Origin: Actinomycetota bacterium
Lineage (GTDB): Bacteria; Actinomycetota; Thermoleophilia; Solirubrobacterales; Solirubrobacteraceae
NCBI GenBank assembly: GCA_005883215.1
Contig: VAYS01000020.1
Location: 1 to 61,435 of the forward strand
DNA: 61,435 nt
Direction of reading: 5' to 3'
Shown: positions 54,615-61,435 of the stretch, piece by piece
Position numbering within the stretch: the stretch's first letter is position 1
Layout: each line of letters opens with the position of its first letter
Program-made: the position numbers and the translations under genes
The notes under the pieces: model-generated
The model's input: only the letters and a program-made list of their open reading frames with translations
Databases searched by the model: none
Told to the model about the DNA's origin: nothing

Positions 54615-55958
54615 ATGCGCGTTCGCTTTGCTCCTTCCCCGACCGGCGCCCTGCACATCGGAGGCGCTCGCACGGCGCTGTACAACTGGCTCACGGCGCG
54701 CCACGCGGGCGCCACCCTGGTGCTGCGCATCGAAGATACCGACCGCGAGCGCTCGACCCCGGCCAACGTCGAGCAGATACTCCAAGCGCTGCGATGGCTC
54801 GAGCTCGACTGGGACGAGGGCCCGATGTTCCAAAGCCAGCGCTCAGAACGCCACCGCGAGGCGCTCGAGGCGCTGCTGGCCAACGGCCACGCCTATCGAT
54901 CCACCGCTACCGCTGAGGACGTCAGGGCCTACAAGGCGGCCCACGGCGCCGAGCGAGGATTTCGGGGCGTGCCCGAGGACGAAGGTGCCGTCCGGTTGCG
55001 CGTGCCCGACCCGGGCGAGACCGTCGTAAACGACATGATCCTGGGCGAGGTTCGCACCGACCACGCCCATCTCGACGACCCGGTGATCGCCCGCGTCGAC
55101 GGCAGTGTTCTCTACAACTTCGCGGTCGCCATCGATGATGTGGACGCCGGGATCACCCACGTGATTCGTGGCAACGATCATCTCTCCAATACCCCCAAGC
55201 AGCTACTCGTGATCGAGGCGCTAGGCGCCCAGGCCCCGGTCTACGCGCACCTCCCGCTGCTCCACGGCCCCGACGGGCGCAAGCTGTCAAAGCGCCACGG
55301 CGCGGCGTCGGTGCAGGAGCTCCAGGAAGCCGGCTACCTCCCGGGGGCGGTGCGCAACTACCTCGCCCTGCTGGGATGGGGGACCGAGGACGACACGACG
55401 ATCATGTCCACCGACGAGCTGATCGCCCGCTTCGACATCGCCCGGGTCAGCCGCAATCCGGCGCGCTTTGATGAACAGAAGCTCCGCTGGCTCAACGGGC
55501 GCTACGTGCGGGCGATGTCCACCGCCGAGCTGACCAGGGGCGTCGAGGACTACACCGGTCGCCCCGGCCTCGGCGGCCTGGTCGAGATCTGCCAGGAGAA
55601 GATGCAGACGCTGGCCGACTTTTGGCCGCTGGCCGGGCCCGTGCTCGACGGCCCGATCGACGATCCAGCCGCCCGCGAGCGCTGGCTGGGGCCCGAGGGC
55701 CGCGCCGTGCTCTCCGACGTACGCGCGGCGCTCGGCGGACCCGGTGGCTTCGGGCGCGAGCAGGTGGAAGAGGCGCTCCGAGCGGTGGTGGAGCGCCGGG
55801 GGGTCAAGCCCAAGGACGTCTTTCAGCCCCTGCGGGTGGCGCTTACCGGTACCACGGTCTCACCGGGCATCTTCGAGACGGTGGCCTTGCTGGGCCGCGA
55901 CGAGACCCTGCGCCGGATCGATGCGGCGCTGGCCGACGGCGCCCCGGCGGCGGCCTAA
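54615..55958 (+). CDS. gltX: Glutamyl-tRNA synthetase
   Basis: 447 residues. MRVRFAPSPTGALHIGGART (HIGH motif), HVIRGNDHLSNTPKQLLVIE and the KLSKRHG signature loop, followed by the helical anticodon-binding domain. Whether it also charges tRNA-Gln (non-discriminating, for GatCAB) cannot be told from this sequence alone. A TAGCAT box (54597-54602) overlaps the nfo start codon on the other strand and could drive gltX. Confidence 0.95.
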   Translation: MRVRFAPSPTGALHIGGARTALYNWLTARHAGATLVLRIEDTDRERSTPANVEQILQALRWLELDWDEGPMFQSQRSERHREALEALLANGHAYRSTATAEDVRAYKAAHGAERGFRGVPEDEGAVRLRVPDPGETVVNDMILGEVRTDHAHLDDPVIARVDGSVLYNFAVAIDDVDAGITHVIRGNDHLSNTPKQLLVIEALGAQAPVYAHLPLLHGPDGRKLSKRHGAASVQELQEAGYLPGAVRNYLALLGWGTEDDTTIMSTDELIARFDIARVSRNPARFDEQKLRWLNGRYVRAMSTAELTRGVEDYTGRPGLGGLVEICQEKMQTLADFWPLAGPVLDGPIDDPAARERWLGPEGRAVLSDVRAALGGPGGFGREQVEEALRAVVERRGVKPKDVFQPLRVALTGTTVSPGIFETVALLGRDETLRRIDAALADGAPAAA

Positions 55959-56061
55959 AGAGCGCTCGGCCGCCGGTCGCGGCGAGGGTCTTCCGCGGCC
56001 GCAAAGCCGGCGCTCAGCCAGGGACGGCCGATCCGCTGCGGTGGGGGGGGCGAATTGGCGC

Positions 56062-56089
56062 TCAACCATTCGTCCAGGGGTGCCGATAA
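56062..56089 (+). promoter_or_regulatory. Candidate sigma-28 (FliA/WhiG-type) promoter
   Basis: TCAA at 56062-56065 and GCCGATAA at 56082-56089 are separated by 16 bases. The known consensus is TAAA, about 15 bases, GCCGATAA; the -10 is a perfect match. It lies about 80 bases before the HDOD gene in a 209-bp spacer that otherwise has no gene. Confidence 0.55.
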
Positions 56090-56167
56090 GGACCGCGTAG
56101 GACAACCGTCCAGCCGGGGCGCCGCAAAAGTGCCGCACGGCCAGACAATCGAGAAGGCCTCGTCCCC

Positions 56168-57077
56168 ATGCCCGTTACCGCAACTGACGTCGCTACCTCG
56201 CCTGCTGTTGCCGCGGGGCCCGGTCGCCACAACGAAGGGCACGGCCGCCGCCTCACCGCCGCCTTCGAGGCCCTGGAGGCGTTTCCGGCGCTGGTCGAGT
56301 CCCGCAACCGCCTGCTGGCGGTCGTCAATCAGCATCCCGTCTCCTCGGCCGACGTCGTCACCGCCGTGGAGTCCGACCTGGCTCTGATCATCTCGGTGCT
56401 GCGGGTGGCTAACCGCGTGGACGGAAAGCATCGGGGACGGGTCGACACCATCGTCCGGGCGGTGGACATCCTCCGGCCGGAGGCGGTCAACGCGGTAGCC
56501 CGCCGCACGCGGACCTTCGACTTCTTCGAGCGAACTTCGATCTGGGAGGCCGCTCCCGAGCGCTTTCGCGGAGGAGCGGGTACACCGCGAGCGTCGGGAG
56601 CTCGGCGTCGACCATGCTCTGGTCGGCGGAGTGCTGGCACGTCGCTGGGGCCTGCCCAAGACGATCGCCTCGGTGATCGAGCGCCACCACGCCGACGATG
56701 TCTCGGGCGAGGCGGCCTTTGTGCGGCTGTCCGACATGCTCGCCCACTACGCCCAGGGAGGGTCGGTCTCGCCCGCCGAACTCCTGCGGGTAGCGCGCGT
56801 GGTCGGGTTGACGCCACAGCAACTGCGCCGCGTCATGTACGACCTGCCCAACCCAGTCGGTGCTCGCCAGCGCCAGGTCGACCCATGTCCGCTATCGGCG
56901 CGCGAAAGCGACGTGCTCAAGCGGTTGGCCGAGGGCAAGGTCTACAAGCAGATCGCCACCGAGCTCAATCTCTCCACGAGCACGGTGCGTACGCACCTGC
57001 ACAACATCTACGGCAAGCTCGGCGCCGTGGATCGTGCGCAGGCCGTCCTGATCGCCACCGAGCGAGGCTGGCTCTAG
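56168..57077 (+). pseudogene. HDOD-domain / LuxR-type HTH regulator, broken by an out-of-frame internal deletion
   Basis: The first 136 codons read ALVESRNRLLAVVNQHPVSS, VESDLALIISVLRVANRVDG and TFDFFERTSIWEAAPERFR, the start of an HDOD domain. The frame then jumps: EERVHRERRELGVDHALVGG, VLARRWGLPKTIASVIERHH are in the next frame, and so is the C-terminal HTH (LSARESDVLKRLAEGKVYKQ, LNLSTSTVRTHLHNIYGKLG). Compared with normal HDOD proteins about 40-50 residues between WEAAPERFR and EERVHRERR are missing. The likely event is a roughly 130-base deletion near 56575. HDOD-LuxR proteins are signalling regulators; this one cannot be made whole. Confidence 0.75.
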
Positions 57078-57094
57078 CTTTCCCGGGCGACGTG

Positions 57095-57126
57095 CGGGCG
57101 TCGGTGCGCGCGAGCGCCGACGCCCG
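57095..57126 (+). terminator. Hairpin between the HDOD locus and the Rrf2 gene
   Basis: CGGGCGTCGG (57095-57104) pairs perfectly with CCGACGCCCG (57117-57126) across a 12-base loop. It starts 17 bases after the HDOD stop; a short T-containing stretch (ATTCT) follows. Probably a terminator. Confidence 0.55.
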
Positions 57127-57141
57127 TGCGATTCTCTGGGC

Positions 57142-57534
57142 ATGATCTCGATCACCACCAAGTCGCCCTACGCGGTGCTCGCCCTGGCAGAGCTCGCGCG
57201 CTCCGGGGGTGGGGCACCGGTGCCGATCGCCGAGCTGGCCCGCCGCCGGGACGTTCCGGCGCAGTTCCTCGAGCAGCTGTTCGCCGCCCTTCGTAGGGCC
57301 GGCGTGCTGCGCTCTCAGCGCGGGGTCAAGGGGGGCTATGCGTTCGCTCGCGAACCGTCCCAGGTCACCGTGCTCGAGGTCGTGGAGCTGCTCGACGGCC
57401 CGTTCGGCCAGGGCGCGGTGGGCGTGTTCGCCGAGGCCGCTGAGGCTGCCCGCGGCGTCCTGGCGGGCACGACGATCGCCGACGTCGTCGAGCGCGAAGC
57501 GCGCGACGCCGGCGCGTCGATGTACTACATCTGA
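57142..57534 (+). CDS. Rrf2-family transcriptional regulator without Fe-S cysteines
   Basis: 130 residues. MISITTKSPYAVLALAELAR, IAELARRRDVPAQFLEQLFA and GVLRSQRGVKGGYAFAREPS are the winged-helix of Rrf2/IscR/NsrR proteins. The three Cys that hold an iron-sulfur cluster in IscR or NsrR are absent; the protein contains no Cys at all. It therefore probably senses something else (as CymR-type members do) through a partner. No target gene is obvious. Confidence 0.85.
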   Translation: MISITTKSPYAVLALAELARSGGGAPVPIAELARRRDVPAQFLEQLFAALRRAGVLRSQRGVKGGYAFAREPSQVTVLEVVELLDGPFGQGAVGVFAEAAEAARGVLAGTTIADVVEREARDAGASMYYI

Positions 57535-57797
57535 GCGCCGATCCGGTGTCGGGGGGCGTGCGCAGCTACCCGTGGAGCCCTCGCCCCGAGTGAGGCCCAG
57601 GTCAGCGAGACCGGGCTTGCGGTCGAAGCAGAGCACGATGAACCGACGCCGTCGAGCAAGCCGAGGTCTGGAGCGACGAGGTCTTCCAGATGGCGGCGCG
57701 CAGACTGGTGCTTGCCGGCTCCCTGCGCGGGGCCGGGAGGGGCTCGTCAACACCGGCGGCGTCGGGCGACTTGGGCCAACCTACTCAGGAACTACAG

Positions 57798-58307
57798 CTA
57801 GCGGCGCGCGACACGGAGCCGCAGACCGGCTCCGAACATCAGCATCCCCATTCCCAGAAGCGCCTGCACGCCGGGCTCGGCGCCCGTGTTCGGCATCGAC
57901 TCGGCCCGTGGACGGACGGCGGCGGGCACCGAAGGGGGAGCCGGAGCCAGAGGTGGCGCCTCCTGTACGGCGCGTCGGCGGCGCGCCGGCGGCGGATGGA
58001 AGGTCTTTCCGAAGGTCTCGGGAGGCGCGGTGCTCGGTGGGGTGCCGGTCGTAGTGGGCATTGTCGTCGTCGGCGTGGTGGTCGTCGTCGAAGTAGTGGG
58101 CGTTGTCGGGGTGGTGGTCGTTGGGCCCGTGGTCCCACTGTCGGCCTGGGCCACGGTCGCGGCCCCGCGGGAGTTTCGGGAGGCCCCTCCCACCGCGGCT
58201 GTCTCGATGACCCCGGTCGTCGTCGCGATCGCCACCAGCGCTCCCGCCACAACGCGAGCAGCTCTGCCCCAGGGCCTGCCTAGGGCCCGTCGCGTCCGGG
58301 CCCGCAT
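57798..58307 (-). CDS. Sortase-type cell-wall protein (MPNTG signal)
   Basis: 169 residues from ATG 58307 (GTG 58352 adds 15 residues). Signal peptide (ARVVAGALVAIATTTGVIET), a long Thr/Pro stretch (TTTTPTTPTTSTTTTTPTTT), a basic segment, then MPNTG followed by a hydrophobic helix (GVQALLGMGMLMFGAGLRL) and RVARR. That order is the cell-wall sorting signal, with Met in place of Leu in LPxTG. The Thr-rich part is likely glycosylated. No sortase gene is in the window. It lies about 50 bp downstream of the SdrD_B protein gene and may share its transcript. Confidence 0.7.
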   Translation of the reverse strand: MRARTRRALGRPWGRAARVVAGALVAIATTTGVIETAAVGGASRNSRGAATVAQADSGTTGPTTTTPTTPTTSTTTTTPTTTMPTTTGTPPSTAPPETFGKTFHPPPARRRRAVQEAPPLAPAPPSVPAAVRPRAESMPNTGAEPGVQALLGMGMLMFGAGLRLRVARR

Positions 58308-58356
58308 CCATAGCCAACCCCGGACCGAGGGATGAGGTTCGTAGGGGCCCACGTCT

Positions 58357-61300
58357 CTAGCCGTGGCTCCGGGCCGGTCCTCCGGTGCGGAAGCGGATGT
58401 TCAGCTTACGGGTTGGTTTGTGGGCACTGGCGATAAAGGTGACGATCGCGCTCAGACGATGCGTCCCGGGCGATAGCGACTTGGGATTGACCTGGACTGT
58501 GTAGCGAGCGGAGAAGTCGGCCACCGCCGTGGAGTGGATTCTGCGGCCATCCAGCAGATATGTGACCTGATGGATCAGGTTGCCGCGCACGAATGCGGTA
58601 AACGGGGCGGAGGCGCCACGCGACGGGACGCCTTGTATCGCCTGCGGGCGGCCGTCGGTGAGGCACTTGGTGACGTTCAGTCGCATCCTTGCCGTGCGTG
58701 GTCGCCCGTGTCGGAAGTAGACCTTCGCCTGTGCCCGGTGGCGGCCGGCAGTGAGGCGGTTGCGGTTAAACGTCATCGTCCACCGATTGTGGCTGTCCGG
58801 GCGGCGGACCACCTTCACCTGGCGACCGTCGAGGGACCAGACCACGCGGCGGATCGTCTTGCCGGACACGAACAGCAGCACCGGACGCCGCGGACAAGGC
58901 GCGCTCACGCGGATGTGGGGCGTGGTCGTGGGCGGCTTGGCGCAATCGTGTTTGGGTTGCGGCTTGGTCCCCGGTAGCGGGGTGAGCCCGACATTGAGGC
59001 TGGTGACCGGGGGCGGGATGTGCACGACGCGGCTGGTCGCCTCCTTGTAGCCGGGCATCTTGACCAGCACGCGGTAATCACCATCGGAGACGTCCCAGCG
59101 GAAGGTGCCGCTGTCACCGACGGTCTCGGGATTGACGTGCGGCTGGAGACCCGGGTCGTCGGCGGGGACGGCGGCGAAGTCGCCGCTGGGAGGCCGGCGC
59201 TGGATCGTCACGCTGGCGCCGGAGAGGGCGGTCTCGCAGATAGCCTGCTCGCTTGGCTCGCCGGCGGCGATCGCCCGGTCATAGGCGTTCTGGTCGTAGA
59301 CCCGTCCCTGCGGGTCAACCAGCTTGACGTGTCCGGCCTCGACCTCGACGGTCGCACCGTTCTTCTTGTAGACGAGCTTCATATTGCCGTTCTCGGCGCA
59401 AGGCAGCACGCCTCTCCAGGTACCGTCGCCCGTCGTGTCCGCCAGCGTCACGTCCTGGGACGAATGCGCTGGGTTGTCTGGGATAAACACGATGTGCACG
59501 TCCGACAGCAGGCTGGTGTCGCCGCTGATCGGCACGCTGATGCGCAGCGGCACGCATGTGCCGGTGTTGGTGATCGACACGACCGGTTCGCCGGTGGTCG
59601 GGTCCTTGGAGTAGGTGATTGGTGGATCCGTGGGGGCCGGGGGATTTGCCGGGGCGATTTGCGGTGGGTCGACGGTCACGTCCGTAGGCAGGTGGTTGCC
59701 GAAGCTTTGACCGTTGGCGCTCCCCCCGGAGGTCAGGGTGACGTGACGCTCGCAGGGAGCGGGATCGGTGCAGCTGTAGCCCGAGTGCCCGATTTCGCGC
59801 AGCGCGTAGGTCCCCGGCCGGATTCCGGAGATCGAGTACGTGCCATCCCCGCCGCTCGTGGCGCTGGGCTCACCGGCATCGCGGCTGCCGTTGCCGTTGA
59901 GGTCGACGTAGACGTCGAACCCCCCGAGGCCGCCCTCGCCCGCGTCTCGCTGGCCATTGCCGTTGGCGTCCGTATATACGACGCCCGACAAGGCTGCCGG
60001 CCGCCAGCCGCCGAAGTCGACGCCCGCCTTCGGGGCGCCCGTGAACGCTTCGGTCTGAGCGCAGGGGCTCGGATACGAGCAGTTCCAGCCGTCCTTCGGG
60101 AGCTCGCGCACCGCGTAGGTGCCGCTCCTGACGTCGCTGATCGTATAGCTGCCGTCGCTGCCGGTTACGGCTGATGGCTCGCCTGGGTCGAGTGATCCGT
60201 TGCCGTTGTAGTCGACGTAGATCGTCCACCCGGACGCTCCCGGCTCGCCGGAGTTGCGGCTCCCGTCGGCGTTGAGGTCCTCGAACTTGGTCCCTGAAAC
60301 GGTCGACGACCCGGCGTTGCCGAAGTCCCGGCCCGTGATCGCTGCATTGGACTGCACGGAGATCGAGTAGGCGCAGCCAGCGGGCGCCGTGCATACGTAC
60401 CCCGGTGCCGTGGCTTCGCGCAGCGTCCAACTGCCCGGCTTTAGCCCGCTGATCGTGTACGACCCATCAGCCGCGCTGGTCGCCGTGGGCTCATCGGGGT
60501 CTCGGGAGCCGTTGCCGTTGTAGTCGACGTAGAGGGAGGCGCCGCTCAGGGCCTCTTCGCCCGCATCGTGGACCCCGTTGCGGTTGGCATCGAGGAACTT
60601 GCTGCCAGACACCGTGCCCGGCTGCCAGTTGCCAAAGTCCTTATCGGTGGCGTTGGATCCGGCGCTGAAGGTGACCTGATGGAAGCCCCCGCTGGGTGAC
60701 GACTGGCTCCAGCCGGTCTGGGTAATCTCGCGCACCGAGTAGGTGCCGGGGTTGACGTCGGCGATCGTGTACGAGCCATCGGGTCCGGTCGTGGCGCTCG
60801 GCTCGCCGCTGTCCTTGATCCCGTTGCCGTTGTAGTCGACGTAGACGGTCCAACCGCTGCGTCCCGGATCGCTCGAGGCCTTGCTGCCGTCTCCGTTCAT
60901 GTCCTCGAAGAGGGTTCCCGCGACGGTGCCCTTCTGGTAGAGCCCGAAGTCGTCGCCCGTGGTGCTCTGGCCGGAGCTCAGAGTCTCGGTGTAGGTGCAG
61001 TCGCCGCCGGTGGGGCTCGAGCAGGTCTCGCCGTTGTGGTCGACCGAGACCGTGTACTGCACCCCCACCTTTAGACCGGTGAGGGTGAAGGCCCCGTCGG
61101 AGGCGGTGGTGGTGGTGGTGATGGCAGACCCGGTGGATGGCGTGGCGGTGACGGTGCGTCCGGAGATGCCCGAGTCGCCGGAGTCCTTAGTGCCGTTGGC
61201 GTTGTTGTCGCGGAACACCGTCCCGGAGATCGATGCACCGCCATAGAGGCCAAAGTCGTCTCCGGAGGTGCCCTGGCCGGAGGTCAGGGTCTCGGTGTAG

Positions 61301-61435
61301 GTGCAGTCGCCGCTGGTGGGTGTAGAGCAGGTGTCGCCGCTGTGGTCGACCGAGATCGTGTACTGGACCCCCGGGGTCAGACCGGTCAGGGTGTAGGTAC
61401 CGTCGGCCGTGGTCGTGGTGGTGATCGCCGTGCCG
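58357..61435 (-). CDS. Very long SdrD_B-repeat surface protein, start beyond the window
   Basis: The frame is open to the right edge, so at least 1025 residues are visible and the N-terminus is missing. Visible are about six SdrD_B-type units, most with calcium-loop motifs such as DYNGNGIKDSGE, DANRNGVHDAGE, DYNGNGSLDPGE and DANGNGQRDAGE, each ending in a PGTYxxRE strand. A Cys-containing domain (TNTGTCVPLRISVPISGD ... AICETALSGA) follows, then two tandem domains of about 85 residues (IRRVVWSLDGRQVKVV and IHQVTYLLDGRRIHST). It ends without LPxTG. Probably a calcium-stiffened adhesin or surface stalk. Confidence 0.85.
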   Translation of the reverse strand, partial: GTAITTTTTADGTYTLTGLTPGVQYTISVDHSGDTCSTPTSGDCTYTETLTSGQGTSGDDFGLYGGASISGTVFRDNNANGTKDSGDSGISGRTVTATPSTGSAITTTTTASDGAFTLTGLKVGVQYTVSVDHNGETCSSPTGGDCTYTETLSSGQSTTGDDFGLYQKGTVAGTLFEDMNGDGSKASSDPGRSGWTVYVDYNGNGIKDSGEPSATTGPDGSYTIADVNPGTYSVREITQTGWSQSSPSGGFHQVTFSAGSNATDKDFGNWQPGTVSGSKFLDANRNGVHDAGEEALSGASLYVDYNGNGSRDPDEPTATSAADGSYTISGLKPGSWTLREATAPGYVCTAPAGCAYSISVQSNAAITGRDFGNAGSSTVSGTKFEDLNADGSRNSGEPGASGWTIYVDYNGNGSLDPGEPSAVTGSDGSYTISDVRSGTYAVRELPKDGWNCSYPSPCAQTEAFTGAPKAGVDFGGWRPAALSGVVYTDANGNGQRDAGEGGLGGFDVYVDLNGNGSRDAGEPSATSGGDGTYSISGIRPGTYALREIGHSGYSCTDPAPCERHVTLTSGGSANGQSFGNHLPTDVTVDPPQIAPANPPAPTDPPITYSKDPTTGEPVVSITNTGTCVPLRISVPISGDTSLLSDVHIVFIPDNPAHSSQDVTLADTTGDGTWRGVLPCAENGNMKLVYKKNGATVEVEAGHVKLVDPQGRVYDQNAYDRAIAAGEPSEQAICETALSGASVTIQRRPPSGDFAAVPADDPGLQPHVNPETVGDSGTFRWDVSDGDYRVLVKMPGYKEATSRVVHIPPPVTSLNVGLTPLPGTKPQPKHDCAKPPTTTPHIRVSAPCPRRPVLLFVSGKTIRRVVWSLDGRQVKVVRRPDSHNRWTMTFNRNRLTAGRHRAQAKVYFRHGRPRTARMRLNVTKCLTDGRPQAIQGVPSRGASAPFTAFVRGNLIHQVTYLLDGRRIHSTAVADFSARYTVQVNPKSLSPGTHRLSAIVTFIASAHKPTRKLNIRFRTGGPARSHG

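Overview
The window is a very GC-rich bacterial chromosome segment. GTG/TTG starts are frequent, GTGA/ATGA stop-start overlaps are common, and short TANNNT boxes often lie just upstream of start codons. Secreted proteins with the N-terminal pattern PSPAMVVAIVALVVAMGGTSIAA, collagen-like and SdrD_B-like surface proteins, and the gene orders infC-rpmI-rplT-(RNA methylase)-pheST-argCJBDG and dnaE-nfo-gltX suggest a deep-branching actinobacterium of the Thermoleophilia/Solirubrobacterales type. That placement is inference from gene content, not from a marker phylogeny.

Layout. 1-4 kb: a phosphoribosyltransferase cut by the window edge, a small M50-like membrane protein, a CpsB-type PHP phosphatase coupled to a family 2 glycosyltransferase, and a secreted protein. 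4-10.2 kb: two divergent TetR-controlled units. The first carries a PHM-like type 2 copper monooxygenase fused to a cupredoxin, followed by a second cupredoxin. The other carries an SCP2 lipid-binding protein. A third cupredoxin follows. 10.2-12.9 kb: tRNA-Cys, a secreted protein, tRNA-Val, and a decayed mobile-element gene next to a strong inverted repeat. 12.9-20.7 kb: two near-identical Asp-box (BNR) proteins in inverted orientation around an S33 peptidase and an MMPL transporter, with a duplicated scrap of the MMPL gene. 20.7-29.5 kb: SnoaL-like protein, secreted YVTN propeller, ceramidase-like hydrolase, a third BNR protein with a frameshifted C-terminal domain, a FUSC transporter and a DUF4337 protein. 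29.7-32.8 kb: polysaccharide deacetylase, DsbA-like protein and cytochrome P450 on the minus strand.

32.9-56 kb is the core-genome part: thrS, a collagen-like surface protein, infC-rpmI-rplT with a strong terminator, a SpoU/TrmH RNA methylase, pheS-pheT, then argC-argJ-argB-argD-argG packed with overlapping start and stop codons, a 54-residue membrane protein, a coiled-coil/SCP2-like fusion, dnaE, nfo and gltX. 56-61.4 kb: a broken HDOD-LuxR regulator behind a sigma-28-like promoter, an Rrf2 regulator without the iron-sulfur cysteines, a sortase-type (MPNTG) wall protein and a very long SdrD_B repeat protein that runs off the right edge.

The most promising candidate for an undescribed system is the copper cluster at 4.2-10.2 kb. 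It combines a PHM-fold enzyme carrying its own type 1 copper domain, two more secreted cupredoxins, polybasic/His-rich tails on all three proteins, and a TetR operator that overlaps both divergent promoters.
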